Assembly: GCA_036000105.1 (NCBI GenBank)
Contig: DASYGE010000002.1
Location: 434,001-498,000, forward strand
DNA from: DASUBN01 sp036000105
GTDB lineage: Bacteria > Pseudomonadota > Gammaproteobacteria > Natronospirales > REEB76
Length of the DNA: 64,000 bases
Reading direction: 5' to 3'
The position numbers were made by a program, and so were the translations under genes. Under the pieces are notes generated by a model. It did no database searches and was not told the DNA's origin. It was given only the letters and a program-made list of their open reading frames with translations. Numbering within the stretch: position 1 is the stretch's first letter; the number at the start of each line of letters is the position of its first letter. Positions 42,881-52,558 of the stretch are shown here, piece after piece.

Positions 42881-43312
42881 GTGGCCATCGAACGCACCCT
42901 GTCCATCGTCAAGCCCGACGGCGTCGGCAAGAACCTGATCGGCGAAGTCTATGCCCGTTTCGAGAAGGCCGGCCTCAAGATCGTGGCCGCCCGCATGCTG
43001 CACCTGTCCCGTACCCAAGCGGAAGGCTTCTATGCCGAGCATCGCGAGCGCCCCTTCTTCAAGCCGCTGGTGGACTTCATGATCTCAGGCCCGGTGATGG
43101 TGCAGGTGCTGGAAGGCGAGGGCGCCATCCTCAAGAACCGCGACATCATGGGCGCCACGGATCCGAAGAAAGCCGCTCCCGGTACCATCCGCGCTGACTT
43201 CGCTACCACGGTCGATGAGAACATGGTGCATGGCTCTGACGCGGCCGAGAGCGCGCGCCGTGAGATCGGCTACTTCTTCTCCAACCTGGATATCTCTGCG
43301 CGCACGCGCTGA
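42881..43312 (+). CDS. ndk: nucleoside diphosphate kinase
   Basis: Transfers the gamma-phosphate between NTPs and NDPs. GTG start at 42881 with GGAGAG 8 bases upstream; the product is 143 aa, VAIERTLSIVKPDGVGKNLIGEV. The catalytic-His region reads NMVHGSDAAESARREI. The 190-base gap before it holds a 6-bp hairpin (ACCGGC / GCCGGT) but no clear terminator. Confidence 0.97.
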   Translation: MAIERTLSIVKPDGVGKNLIGEVYARFEKAGLKIVAARMLHLSRTQAEGFYAEHRERPFFKPLVDFMISGPVMVQVLEGEGAILKNRDIMGATDPKKAAPGTIRADFATTVDENMVHGSDAAESARREIGYFFSNLDISARTR

Positions 43313-43318
43313 ACGGAT

Positions 43319-44431
43319 ATGCAGGGCGCCACCGACAAGGTCAACCTCTTGGGTCTGGATCGCCAGGCCCTGGAGGCGTTTTTCGTCCAGCTGGGCGAGA
43401 AACCCTTCCGCGCGCGCCAGGTGATGAAGTGGATGTACCACCATGGTGTCGCTGATTTCGACGTCATGACCGACCTTGGCAAAGGCCTGCGCGAGAAGCT
43501 GAAGCAGGTGGCCGAGGTGCGCGTGCCGGAAGTGCTCACCGAGCAGCTCTCCGAGGACGGCACCCGCAAGTGGCTGCTGCGCATGGATGCCGCCAACAAC
43601 ATCGAGACGGTGCTGATCCCGGACGATGAACGCGGCACCTTGTGCATCTCCTCCCAGGTGGGCTGCGCTATGGATTGCAGTTTCTGTGCCACCGGCAAAC
43701 AGGGCTTCAACCGCAACCTGACGGCAGCCGAGATCATCGGCCAGGTATGGATGGCGAACCGGCAGCTGGGCGCCAAACCCGGCTCCGAGCGCATGATCAC
43801 CAACATAGTGTTCATGGGCATGGGCGAGCCGCTCGCCAACTACAAGCACGTGGTGCCGGCCATCAATGTGTTGCTGGATGACTTCGGTTACGGTCTGTCG
43901 AAGCGGCGCGTGACGGTGAGTACTTCCGGTCTCGTGCCCAACATGTACAAGCTGGCCGAAGATTGCGATGTGGCCTTGGCGGTCTCGCTGCATGCGTCGG
44001 ACGATGCCCTGCGCGATGTGCTGGTGCCCATCAACAAGGTGCATCCCATCGCCGAGCTGATGCAGGCCTGCCGCGACTACGTCACGAGCAAGGACCATCG
44101 CCATATCGAGATCACCTTCGAGTACGTGATGCTGGAAGGCGTGAACGACAGCCTCGAGCATGCCCGCCGCCTGGCCGAGGTGGTCAAAGGCGTGCCCTGC
44201 AAGATCAACCTGATCCCGTTCAACTCCTTCCCGGGCACCGAATACCGGCGCTCCTCCCAGGAAGTCATCGATGCCTTCGCGAAACTGCTGTGGCAGCGCG
44301 AGATAGTGACCATCACGCGCCGCACCCGCGGCGATGATATCGACGCCGCCTGCGGCCAATTGGCTGGCAAAGTCGATGACCGCATCCGGCGGGACGAACG
44401 CCGCACGAAATCGATGGAGGTCCAGCCATGA
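43319..44431 (+). CDS. rlmN: RlmN, dual 23S rRNA/tRNA adenine-C2 methyltransferase
   Basis: Radical-SAM enzyme that methylates A2503 of 23S rRNA and A37 of some tRNAs. The 370-aa product has the CX3CX2C cluster motif (CAMDCSFCATG), GMGEPLANY, and a C-terminal Cys in RGDDIDAACGQL, which forms the methyl-transfer intermediate. Starts 7 bases after ndk; ATGA overlap with pilW. Confidence 0.97.
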   Translation: MQGATDKVNLLGLDRQALEAFFVQLGEKPFRARQVMKWMYHHGVADFDVMTDLGKGLREKLKQVAEVRVPEVLTEQLSEDGTRKWLLRMDAANNIETVLIPDDERGTLCISSQVGCAMDCSFCATGKQGFNRNLTAAEIIGQVWMANRQLGAKPGSERMITNIVFMGMGEPLANYKHVVPAINVLLDDFGYGLSKRRVTVSTSGLVPNMYKLAEDCDVALAVSLHASDDALRDVLVPINKVHPIAELMQACRDYVTSKDHRHIEITFEYVMLEGVNDSLEHARRLAEVVKGVPCKINLIPFNSFPGTEYRRSSQEVIDAFAKLLWQREIVTITRRTRGDDIDAACGQLAGKVDDRIRRDERRTKSMEVQP

Positions 44432-45204
44432 GATCGTCCCGCTGCTGCCTGGTCATGGTCATCGTCACGCTGCTGATGGGCTGTGTCAGTACATCGAATA
44501 ACCAGTTCCCCAGTGATGCCGCGTCGATCAGGCAGGCTTCCCAGGACAACGTGACCTTAGGGATAAAGTATCTGCAACAGGGCAAGCGCGACGTGGCCAT
44601 GCAGAAGGTACAGAAGGCCATCGAGCTGGATCCGGATAACGGCGATGCCTATATGGGTGAGGCCATGGTCTATAGCGCTACCGGCGATCCCCAGCGCGCG
44701 GACGATGCTTACCATACGGCCCTGCGCAAATCGCCGGATGATCCGGAGATCCAGAACAACTACGCCGTGTTCCTCTGCGAGCACGGCAAGGCCGCGGATT
44801 CCACGCAGTATTTCATGGAAGCAGCGTCCAACCCGAAGTATTCCACGCCGGATGCCGCTTATGCCAACGCGGGCGTGTGCGCGAGCCTCGTACCTGATCC
44901 CGTGTCCGCCGAGAAGTATTTCCGCAGGGCGGTAGATATCAATCCCAACTTCCCTGAACCTCTCTACCAGCTGGCGCAGTTGAGCTACACCCAGAAGAAA
45001 TACCTGCAAGCCCGCGCCTTCATCGAGCGTTTCAATGCCGTGACGCAGCAGCAGCGTCCGGAGGCGCTCTTGCTCGGCATGAACATCGAACGCGCCCTCG
45101 GCAACCAGCAGGGCGCGACGGATTATGCCAAGCAGCTGATCAAGCAGTTCCCGACTTCACCCCAGGCGCAGCAACTCACCCAGGGGAGTACCCATGGCGG
45201 ATGA
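44428..45204 (+). CDS. pilW: PilW/PilF TPR lipoprotein for type IV pilus biogenesis
   Basis: Outer-membrane lipoprotein that assists assembly of the PilQ secretin. The 258-aa product has a lipobox (LLMGC, Cys19) and several TPRs (GIKYLQQGKRDVAMQKVQKAIELDP, AYMGEAMVYSATGD). Genomic position between rlmN and rodZ is standard for gammaproteobacteria. Overlaps both neighbours by a few bases. Confidence 0.92.
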   Translation: MRSSRCCLVMVIVTLLMGCVSTSNNQFPSDAASIRQASQDNVTLGIKYLQQGKRDVAMQKVQKAIELDPDNGDAYMGEAMVYSATGDPQRADDAYHTALRKSPDDPEIQNNYAVFLCEHGKAADSTQYFMEAASNPKYSTPDAAYANAGVCASLVPDPVSAEKYFRRAVDINPNFPEPLYQLAQLSYTQKKYLQARAFIERFNAVTQQQRPEALLLGMNIERALGNQQGATDYAKQLIKQFPTSPQAQQLTQGSTHGG

Positions 45205-46114
45205 AGTCAGCGCCAACCCCGGTGCCCGCCTGCGCGGCATCCGCGAGCAACGTGGTCTGTCGCTGCACCAGGTGGCGGTGGAACTGCATGTGAGCGATTT
45301 CATCATCGAGGCGCTGGAGCGTGGCGATTACTCGGTGTTGGGCGGTGCGGTATTCGTGCGTGGACATCTGCGCAACTACGCACGTGCGCTGGGCGTGGCG
45401 GAGACGGAAGTGCTGTCTCTCTACGAGCAGGGGCAGAACAAGCTGGCGGCTCCCACTCTCGTGACCCAGCACACCGGCGCGGTGAACCCCAAGGCGCGGG
45501 AATGGTATATGCGCGCTGCCACCGGCGGCGTGTTGCTGGTGCTGCTGGTATTGGCTATCTCCTGGTGGCAGCGCCGCCCCGAGGAGCGGGCAGCGCCGGC
45601 GGCAGACCAGGTGCAGACAACGCCGCTGCCGGCGGCGGCCAGCACACCCATGCCGACAGTGGCAGATGCGGCTGGCGGCCAGTCTGCCGGTCAGCAGGAT
45701 GCGGTCCGGCTCTCGACGCCGCTCGCGCCCGCGCCGGTGAAGGTCGCGAACGTGTCTCACGTACAGCATGAAGAACATAAACAGACAGCCGTGCCTGTGC
45801 CCACGCCGGCTCCGACCCGCCAGGTGATCGCGGGCGCGGGTGATGCCGCGAGCCTCACCCACGCGAAGTTCAGCTTGGCTTCGGCTTCCTGGATCGAGGT
45901 GTATGACGCCACCGGCAAGCGCCTGTATTACGACCTGGCACCGGAGGGCGATACCCTGGATCTCAGCGGTGCCGGGCCCTTGCAGGTGTTCCTCGGCAAT
46001 GCGCCGGGGGTCACCATCGAACTCAACGGCGCGCCTTTCGATGTGAAGGCTTACTCGCGCGCCGACAACACGGCGCGTTTCAAGCTCGGCGCGGCCGGCG
46101 GCACAGGCAACTGA
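45194..46114 (+). CDS. rodZ: RodZ, cytoskeletal/cell-shape protein
   Basis: Links MreB to the membrane and sets rod shape. The 306-aa protein has an N-terminal HTH (GARLRGIREQRGLSLHQVAVEL), one transmembrane segment at about 110-130, a Pro/Ala/Thr-rich periplasmic linker and a C-terminal beta domain (SWIEVYDATGKRLYYDLAPEG). hisS follows directly at 46138, without the ispG gene usual between them. Confidence 0.94.
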   Translation: MADEVSANPGARLRGIREQRGLSLHQVAVELHVSDFIIEALERGDYSVLGGAVFVRGHLRNYARALGVAETEVLSLYEQGQNKLAAPTLVTQHTGAVNPKAREWYMRAATGGVLLVLLVLAISWWQRRPEERAAPAADQVQTTPLPAAASTPMPTVADAAGGQSAGQQDAVRLSTPLAPAPVKVANVSHVQHEEHKQTAVPVPTPAPTRQVIAGAGDAASLTHAKFSLASASWIEVYDATGKRLYYDLAPEGDTLDLSGAGPLQVFLGNAPGVTIELNGAPFDVKAYSRADNTARFKLGAAGGTGN

Positions 46115-46137
46115 CGGGAAGCAGGCGGAAGATCCAC

Positions 46138-47406
46138 GTGGCCAAATTCATCGAACCCGTCCGGGGCATGAACGACATACTGCCGGAGGCGGCCAGCCGC
46201 TGGCAGCAACTGGAGCATGTGACACGCGAGGTGCTGGAATCGTACGGTTACCGTGAGATACGTCTCCCGGTGGTGGAGAAGACCGAACTCTTCAAGCGCT
46301 CCATCGGCGATGCCACCGATATCGTCGAGAAGGAGATGTATACCTTCATCGATCGCAGCGAGGAGAGTCTGACGCTGCGTCCCGAGGCTACGGCCGGCAT
46401 GGTGCGCGCGGGTCTGAGCAACGGCCTGCTCTACAACCAGGTGCAGAGGTTGTGGTGCGCCGGCCCCATGTTCCGCCACGAGCGCCCGCAGAAGGGCCGC
46501 TACCGGCAGTTCCACCAGATAGATGTGGAAGCCTTCGGTCTCGCGGGGCCGGATATCGATGCGGAGCTGATCCTGATGAGCGCACGCCTGTGGAAGCGCC
46601 TCGGGATCAGGGACGTGAAGCTGCAGATCAACTCGCTAGGCACGCCGGAAGCACGCGCGGCTTATCGGACGAAACTGGTGGAGTACCTGGAGAAGCACCA
46701 GGATCGGCTCGATGAGGACAGCAAGCGGCGCCTGGGGACGAACCCCCTGCGGGTGCTGGACAGCAAGGAGCGCAGCATGCAGGAGGTGATCTCCGGTGCG
46801 CCGAATTTACTGGACCACCTGGACGAGGGATCCCGGGCGCATCTCGAGGGACTGAAGCGACTGCTGGATGACGCAGGGCTGACTTATGCAGTGAACCCGC
46901 GGCTGGTACGCGGCCTCGATTACTACACGCGCACGGTGTTCGAGTGGATCACCACGCGCTTAGGCTCACAGGATGCGGTCTGCTCCGGCGGCCGTTACGA
47001 TGGCCTGGTGGAGCATCTCGGTGGCAAGCCGACGCCGGGTATCGGTTTCGCCATGGGTGTGGAACGCCTCGTCTCACTCATGGAGGAGGAAGGTGTGGTG
47101 CCCGCTGTCCTGCATCCGCATGCTTACGTCGTGCGGGTCGGCGAAGCGGCGGAACGGGCCGCGTTCAAGCTGGCGGAACGGCTGCGGGACGAATTGCCTG
47201 GCTTGCGCCTGCAGATGGATTGCAGCGGCGGCGGCTTCGGTAACCAGCTGAAGCGTGCCGACAAGAGCGGCGCCCTGGTGGCGCTGGTGTTGGGCGATGA
47301 CGAGGTGGCGGTCGGGCGGGTGGCGTTGAAACCCCTGCGCGGCGGTGAACAGGAAGATGTGTCCTGGGCGGCCCTGCCGGGGCGTCTCGGGAGTCTACTG
47401 GATTGA
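46138..47406 (+). CDS. hisS: histidyl-tRNA synthetase
   Basis: Class II aminoacyl-tRNA synthetase, 422 aa, GTG start. Motifs are IEPVRGMNDILP, LRPEATAGMVRA (motif 2 region: MFRHERPQKGRYRQFHQ), LVRGLDYYTRTVFEW, CSGGRYDGLVEHLGG and GIGFAMGVERL (motif 3). The C-terminal anticodon-binding domain is present. Length and motifs are normal. Confidence 0.97.
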   Translation: MAKFIEPVRGMNDILPEAASRWQQLEHVTREVLESYGYREIRLPVVEKTELFKRSIGDATDIVEKEMYTFIDRSEESLTLRPEATAGMVRAGLSNGLLYNQVQRLWCAGPMFRHERPQKGRYRQFHQIDVEAFGLAGPDIDAELILMSARLWKRLGIRDVKLQINSLGTPEARAAYRTKLVEYLEKHQDRLDEDSKRRLGTNPLRVLDSKERSMQEVISGAPNLLDHLDEGSRAHLEGLKRLLDDAGLTYAVNPRLVRGLDYYTRTVFEWITTRLGSQDAVCSGGRYDGLVEHLGGKPTPGIGFAMGVERLVSLMEEEGVVPAVLHPHAYVVRVGEAAERAAFKLAERLRDELPGLRLQMDCSGGGFGNQLKRADKSGALVALVLGDDEVAVGRVALKPLRGGEQEDVSWAALPGRLGSLLD

Positions 47407-47454
47407 CGTGAACCTCCGCCGCGGCGGAGGACGGTTCATTTTAAGGAGAGCAGT

Positions 47455-48105
47455 GTGGTCGATGAATATCTGTCTGATGAAGAACGCCTGGAGATGGCCA
47501 AGAAGTGGTGGCTTGAGAACTACAAGTCCATCGTCGCGGGCGCACTGATCGCCGTGGTGATCGTGGGCGGCTGGCGCTACTGGCAGTACCGCACGGTCTC
47601 CCGCAGCCAGACCGCCGCGGCCCTGTTCACCCAGCTGACGGACGCCATGTCCAAACACGACAGGGACGGTGCCCTCAAGACCGGCAACCAGATCCTGGAT
47701 ACCTACTCCGACACGCCGTTCGCCGCGCAGGCGGCCCTGGTGCTCGCGCAGCTGCAGTCCAGCAACGGCAAGCCTGCCGACGGCGAGAAGATGCTCGATT
47801 GGGTGATCAAGAACAGCAAGGATGATGGCCTGAAGCTGCTGGCCCGGCTGCGCCTCGCCCGCGTGAAGCTCTCCACGGACGACGCTCAGGGCGCCCTCGA
47901 TACGCTGAAGGCCGTGGATGACGCCGGCGGTTTCACGCCGCTGTATGCCGCGCTGCGCGGCGATGCCTACGCCAAGCTCGGCAAGAACGACGATGCACGC
48001 ACCGCCTACCAGCAGGCACTAGCCGCCTGGACCGAGAACCTGGGTGATCGCTCGCTCATCGAGATGAAGCTCAACAGCCTGCCGACCAAGGCCCAGAAGC
48101 CATGA
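47455..48105 (+). CDS. yfgM: YfgM, ancillary SecYEG translocon/periplasmic chaperone subunit
   Basis: Single-span membrane protein with periplasmic TPRs that links SecYEG with periplasmic chaperones. The 216-aa product: MVDEYLSDEERLEMAKKWWLENYK, then a membrane segment at about 26-42, then TPRs. GTG start with AAGGAG six bases upstream. It overlaps bamB by 4 bases. Confidence 0.92.
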   Translation: MVDEYLSDEERLEMAKKWWLENYKSIVAGALIAVVIVGGWRYWQYRTVSRSQTAAALFTQLTDAMSKHDRDGALKTGNQILDTYSDTPFAAQAALVLAQLQSSNGKPADGEKMLDWVIKNSKDDGLKLLARLRLARVKLSTDDAQGALDTLKAVDDAGGFTPLYAALRGDAYAKLGKNDDARTAYQQALAAWTENLGDRSLIEMKLNSLPTKAQKP

Positions 48106-49253
48106 AGAAACTCCTGATCAGCGCCCTGGTGGCCTCGTTGTTGGCGGCCTGCGCCAGCGACAACGTGGAACCACCGGCGAAACTCACCGACATCAGCAAA
48201 CCGCAGCTCGAGGTGACCGAGTTGTGGGACCGGGGCATCACCGGCAACAACGTGGTACAGCGGGTCAACCTGGCGCCGGCCAGTGATGGCACCAACGTAT
48301 ATGTGGCGAGCTACACGGGGTCGGTGTATGCCCTGTCGCTCAAGGATGGCTCCATCGTATGGCGCATCAAGATGCTGCGCGTGAAGCTGGATGCAGGTCC
48401 CGCGGTGAAGGACGGCATCGTGGTGGTGGCGAGCAGCGGCGGCCTCGTGGTGGCGCTGGATCCAGCCACCGGCAAGACCTTGTGGAAGAGCGATCTCGAA
48501 GGGGAGATCCTCGGGGTCCCGGCCATCGGTTCCGGCACTGTGGTGGTGCGCACCACCGATGGGCGCCTGGTCGCGCTCGCCGCCGACACCGGCAAGCAGC
48601 GCTGGAAGACCGCCTATGACGTGCCGCGCCTCTCGGTGCGCGGGGTCTGCAACCCGGTGATCCTGGATCGCGTGGTGCTGGAAGGGCTCGATGACGGCAG
48701 GCTCGTGGCCGTGAACCTGGATGACGGCAGCCAGCTGTGGCAGGCGACCGTGGGCACCGCCAAGGGCAGCAATGAGCTGGCGCGACTGACCGACGTGGAC
48801 GGCGTGCTGGCGGTATCAGGTGACGACGTCTATGCGGTGGCTTACCGCGGCCAGACGGTGGCGATCACCCGTTCCAACGGACAGATATTCTGGTCCCGGG
48901 ATCTCGGCAGCTACACCGGTGTCTCGGCTGACGACGAAAACGTCTATGTCTCCGATCTGGATGGCACGGTGTGGGCCCTGGATAAGAGCAACGGCGCCCC
49001 GGCCTGGAACCAGGCGGTGCTGCATGCGCGTGCCGTGACGGTGCCCGTGCCCTTCGGTGACAGCGTGGTGGTGGGCGACATACAGGGTTATATCCATTTC
49101 CTCTCGAAGAAAGACGGCAGCCTCATGGCGCGTGACCGCCTGGGCAGCGATCCCATCACCGCACCGCCGCTGGTGGTGGGTGACGTGCTGGTGATCCAAT
49201 CCAACGACGGCAAGATCGGCGCTTTCACGGCGCAGCCCAAGGCGGGGAGCTAA
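48102..49253 (+). CDS. bamB: BamB, outer-membrane assembly lipoprotein
   Basis: Eight-bladed beta-propeller of the BAM complex. The 383-aa product has a lipobox (LLAAC, Cys17) and repeated PQQ-like blades (SVYALSLKDGSIVW, GLVVALDPATGKTLW, RLVALAADTGKQRW, TVWALDKSNGAPAW). Standard position between yfgM and der. Confidence 0.96.
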   Translation: MKKLLISALVASLLAACASDNVEPPAKLTDISKPQLEVTELWDRGITGNNVVQRVNLAPASDGTNVYVASYTGSVYALSLKDGSIVWRIKMLRVKLDAGPAVKDGIVVVASSGGLVVALDPATGKTLWKSDLEGEILGVPAIGSGTVVVRTTDGRLVALAADTGKQRWKTAYDVPRLSVRGVCNPVILDRVVLEGLDDGRLVAVNLDDGSQLWQATVGTAKGSNELARLTDVDGVLAVSGDDVYAVAYRGQTVAITRSNGQIFWSRDLGSYTGVSADDENVYVSDLDGTVWALDKSNGAPAWNQAVLHARAVTVPVPFGDSVVVGDIQGYIHFLSKKDGSLMARDRLGSDPITAPPLVVGDVLVIQSNDGKIGAFTAQPKAGS

Positions 49254-49298
49254 GGACCTCCGCATGAGCGCAAGGCGCTCCGGACCCGGGACACAAGC

Positions 49299-50801
49299 AT
49301 GCTGCCAGTCATCGCACTCATCGGACGGCCGAACGTCGGTAAATCCACGCTGTTCAATTTCCTGACCCGCACGCGTGATGCCCTGGTGGCGGATGTGCCG
49401 GGGCTCACCCGCGACCGCAAATATGGTTTCGGCAAGGTCGGGCCGCGCCCTTACGTGGTGGTGGACACGGGCGGGCTGGACGGCGATGAGGAGGGCATCA
49501 AGGGCCCCATGGCCAAGCAGAGTCTCAAGGCCGTGAGCGAATCCGATGCCGCGGTCTTCCTGGTGGATGGACGCGCGGGCCTGACCGACGCCGACAAGGC
49601 CGTGGCCATGCAGCTCCGGCGTATGGGCAAGACCATCTACGTGGCGGTCAACAAGACCGAGGGCATGCGCGCGGAACTGGTCACGGCGGAGTTCCATGCG
49701 CTCGGCTTGGGCGAACCCCATGCCATCGCGTCGGCCCACGGCGACGGGGTGGCCGCTTTCATCGAAGCCGTGCTGGAACCCATGCCGCCGGATACGGATA
49801 TGCCGGCCGATGACGGCTCGCGCATCCACGTGGCGGTGATCGGCCGGCCCAACGTCGGCAAATCCACGCTCATCAACCGGCTGCTCGGCGAAGAGCGGAT
49901 GGTCACCTACGACAAGCCCGGTACGACCCGCGATTCGGTATTCGTGCCTTTCGAGCGGGACGGCCGCGATTACACCCTGATAGACACCGCCGGGGTGCGC
50001 CGCAAGTCACGCGTCGATAACATGATCGAGAAGTTCAGCATCGTGAAGACCCTGCAGGCCATCGACAAGGCCGAGGTGGTGATCGCGGTGCTGGATGCGA
50101 GCGAAGGCATCACCGAACAGGATGCCTCCCTGCTGGGCCTCGCCGTCGAGCGCGGCCGGGCGCTGGTGCTGGCGGTGAACAAATGGGACGGCCTGGACGG
50201 CGACCAGCGCGCCCACGTGCGCCGCACCCTGGACCTCAAGCTGCCGTTCCTGGATTTCGCGCGCCTGCACTTCATCTCGGCGCTGCACGGCACCGGCGTG
50301 GGCGACGTGATGGTATCGGTGAACAAGGCTTACCGCGCGGCCATGCGCGAGATGGGCACCTCGGAGCTGACCCGGGTGATGGAAGCTGCGATCGTGCAGC
50401 ACCAGCCGCCCATGGTGGCGGGCCGCCGCATCCGCCTGCGCTATGCCCACCAGGGCGGCAGCAACCCGCCGGTGATCGTGATACACGGGAACCAGACCGA
50501 CCGGGTCCCGGATGCCTACAAACGGTATCTCATGGGCGTGTTCCGCGAGGCCTTCGAGCTGCAGGGCACGCCGGTGCGCATCGAGCTGCGCACCAGCGAC
50601 AACCCCTACGACAAGGATCGCAAGAAGACTACTACACCTAAGCAAGCCATGGTGCAGAAGCGCGAGCGACGCCTCGGCAAGGACCGCAAGAAGCGCGCGG
50701 AGCGGGCCGGGGGCAAGGCTCCCCGTAAGGGTGCATCCGGCGGTGGCAAACGGCCGCCAAAGAAGGGCGGCGCGGGCAACAGGAAGAAAAAGAAGCACTG
50801 A
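49299..50801 (+). CDS. der: Der (EngA), tandem GTPase for ribosome assembly
   Basis: Essential 50S assembly GTPase. Two G domains are visible with GRPNVGKSTLFN near residue 8 and GRPNVGKSTLIN near residue 182, and a C-terminal KH-like domain. At 500 aa it is typical. The tail after about residue 450 is very rich in Lys, Arg and Gly (basic, low-complexity), longer than in some orthologues. A strong terminator follows. Confidence 0.97.
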   Translation: MLPVIALIGRPNVGKSTLFNFLTRTRDALVADVPGLTRDRKYGFGKVGPRPYVVVDTGGLDGDEEGIKGPMAKQSLKAVSESDAAVFLVDGRAGLTDADKAVAMQLRRMGKTIYVAVNKTEGMRAELVTAEFHALGLGEPHAIASAHGDGVAAFIEAVLEPMPPDTDMPADDGSRIHVAVIGRPNVGKSTLINRLLGEERMVTYDKPGTTRDSVFVPFERDGRDYTLIDTAGVRRKSRVDNMIEKFSIVKTLQAIDKAEVVIAVLDASEGITEQDASLLGLAVERGRALVLAVNKWDGLDGDQRAHVRRTLDLKLPFLDFARLHFISALHGTGVGDVMVSVNKAYRAAMREMGTSELTRVMEAAIVQHQPPMVAGRRIRLRYAHQGGSNPPVIVIHGNQTDRVPDAYKRYLMGVFREAFELQGTPVRIELRTSDNPYDKDRKKTTTPKQAMVQKRERRLGKDRKKRAERAGGKAPRKGASGGGKRPPKKGGAGNRKKKKH

Positions 50802-50820
50802 CCAGCGACCGTAGCCCATG

Positions 50821-50849
50821 AAAAATGCCGCTCTGAAGCGGCATTTTTA
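50821..50849. terminator. bidirectional terminator between der and slyD
   Basis: Perfect 12-bp stem (AAAAATGCCGCT / AGCGGCATTTTT) with a 4-base loop. The A and T runs make it work on both strands, serving der (+) and slyD (-), whose stop is 24 bases away. Confidence 0.95.
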
Positions 50850-50873
50850 TTGGTCGATATCTTTAAGGCCGAT

Positions 50874-51353
50874 TTAATGATCGTGGCCGTGGGGGCCGTG
50901 GACATGCCCATGGGCCAGTTCATCTGGGGTCGCGGCCCGCACGTCCATCACGGTGATATCGAAGTTCAGGGTGGCACCGGCCAGGGGATGGTTGGCGTCC
51001 ACGGTCACGTTGTCATCGTCCACTGCGGTGATGGTCACCACATGGCTGCCGTGTTCCGCCTCGGCGTGGAAACGCATGCCGGGGCTCAAGTCTTCCACGT
51101 CGAACATACTGCGCGGCACCTTCTGGCTGAGATTATCGTCGCGCTTGCCATAGCCCTTCTCGGGCGGCACGCTGACCTTGAGGCTCGCGCCCTTCTCCTT
51201 GCCTTCCAGCGCTTCTTCCAGGCCCACGACGATGCCGCCGGTACCGTGGATATAAGTGAGGGGTTCCTGGCCCTTGGAACTGTCCAGCACGGTGCCGTCC
51301 GCGTCCGTCAGGGTGTAATCGATGGAAACTACGCTGTGCTTGGCGATGCGCAT
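50874..51353 (-). CDS. slyD: SlyD, FKBP-type peptidyl-prolyl isomerase with His-rich tail
   Basis: Chaperone and prolyl isomerase that also handles nickel in related bacteria. The 159-aa product: VVSIDYTLTDADGTVLDSS, the FKBP region GTGGIVVGLEEALEGKEKG, an insert-in-flap domain, and a C-terminal His-rich tail (HGHVHGPHGHDH) that should bind metal. Confidence 0.94.
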   Translation of the reverse strand: MRIAKHSVVSIDYTLTDADGTVLDSSKGQEPLTYIHGTGGIVVGLEEALEGKEKGASLKVSVPPEKGYGKRDDNLSQKVPRSMFDVEDLSPGMRFHAEAEHGSHVVTITAVDDDNVTVDANHPLAGATLNFDITVMDVRAATPDELAHGHVHGPHGHDH

Positions 51354-51436
51354 GGGCGGTCCTTGGGGCGAAAGGCGCGCATTCTACCCGCCCGGCCGCG
51401 TAATGACCATATTTTGACCAGAGAATCGGGCAGCTT

Positions 51437-52558
51437 TCAGTCCAGACTTTTATGGAACTTCAGGACCGCGAGAATCATGGTCAGGGCGAAGAACACCAGC
51501 AGGGGCCAGACATCCGGCAGTAATCCATGCAGATCAGCGCCCCGCAAGAGGATGCCGCGCACCAGTCGCACGAAGTGGGTCAGGGGCAGGAGTTCGCCCA
51601 GCCACTGGGCGAAGCGCGGCATGCCCTCGAAGGGGAACATGAAGCCCGACAGCAGGATGGATGGGAGGAAGGTGACCACCGTGAGCTGCATGGCCTGGAA
51701 CTGGGTCTGAGCCACGGTGGAGATGAGCAAGCCCAGCCCCAAGCTCGCGGCGATGAATAGTAATGCAGCCAGATACAGATCCAGCAGGCTCCCGACTATG
51801 GGCACGGCGAACAGGAGCTTGCCGGCCAGGAGCACGATGGTCACTTGTATGAGGCCGATGACGATGTAAGGCATGATCTTGCCGGCCATGAGCTCCAGGG
51901 TGCGCACCGGTGTGGTGATCAGGAGTTCCAGGTTGCCGCGCTCCCGCTCGCGCACGATGGCGACGGCGGTGAACAGCACCATCGTAAGAGTCAGAATGAC
52001 ACCGATCAGCGCCGGCACGATATCCACCGCGGAGCGGCGTTCAGGGTTGTAATAGTTGCGCAGTTCGAAGAGGGGTACCGGAGCAGCTGAGCTCACGTTC
52101 CGGCTCTCAAGGGGCATGGCGGCGAGGCCTTGGGCCACACCCAGCAAGGTCGGATCCGATCCGTCCACCAGGAGTTGCGCAGCGGGCCGGCTCCCGCCGG
52201 CCGCCCGGCGATCGAAATCCGGCGGGATGTAGATGCCTACAGATATGCGGCCGTCGCTGAGCAGCTTCTCCAGATCCGTCACCGACGGCGCTGCTGCCAC
52301 CACGTCCACCACCTGACTGGCTTCGGCTTGTGCTACCAGGGTGCGGGACAGCTGGGTGTGCGCCATATCGGCGACGCCGGCCCGCAGATGGCGCACGTCG
52401 GTGTTGATGGCATAACCGAACAGCACGATCTGCATGAGCGGCAGGCCGACGATCAAGCCGAAGGTGATCCGGTCACGCAGCAATTGGCGGACTTCTTTGC
52501 CGCCCACAGCGCGGATGCGGCGGAAGGTATCAAGCACGGGGGGCCACCCGCTCGTCAC
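51437..52558 (-). CDS. ABC-2 type exporter permease
   Basis: A 373-aa ABC-2 permease: one N-terminal membrane segment (VGLPLMQIVLFGYAI), a large periplasmic loop (about 50-170), then five C-terminal segments, with the 'RERERGNLELLITTPVRTLELMAGK' loop typical of YhhJ/YbhR-type exporters. Its start overlaps the ATPase gene by 29 bases. YbhG-F-S-R-type systems often have two permeases; here there is one, presumably acting as a homodimer. Confidence 0.9.
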   Translation of the reverse strand: MTSGWPPVLDTFRRIRAVGGKEVRQLLRDRITFGLIVGLPLMQIVLFGYAINTDVRHLRAGVADMAHTQLSRTLVAQAEASQVVDVVAAAPSVTDLEKLLSDGRISVGIYIPPDFDRRAAGGSRPAAQLLVDGSDPTLLGVAQGLAAMPLESRNVSSAAPVPLFELRNYYNPERRSAVDIVPALIGVILTLTMVLFTAVAIVRERERGNLELLITTPVRTLELMAGKIMPYIVIGLIQVTIVLLAGKLLFAVPIVGSLLDLYLAALLFIAASLGLGLLISTVAQTQFQAMQLTVVTFLPSILLSGFMFPFEGMPRFAQWLGELLPLTHFVRLVRGILLRGADLHGLLPDVWPLLVFFALTMILAVLKFHKSLD

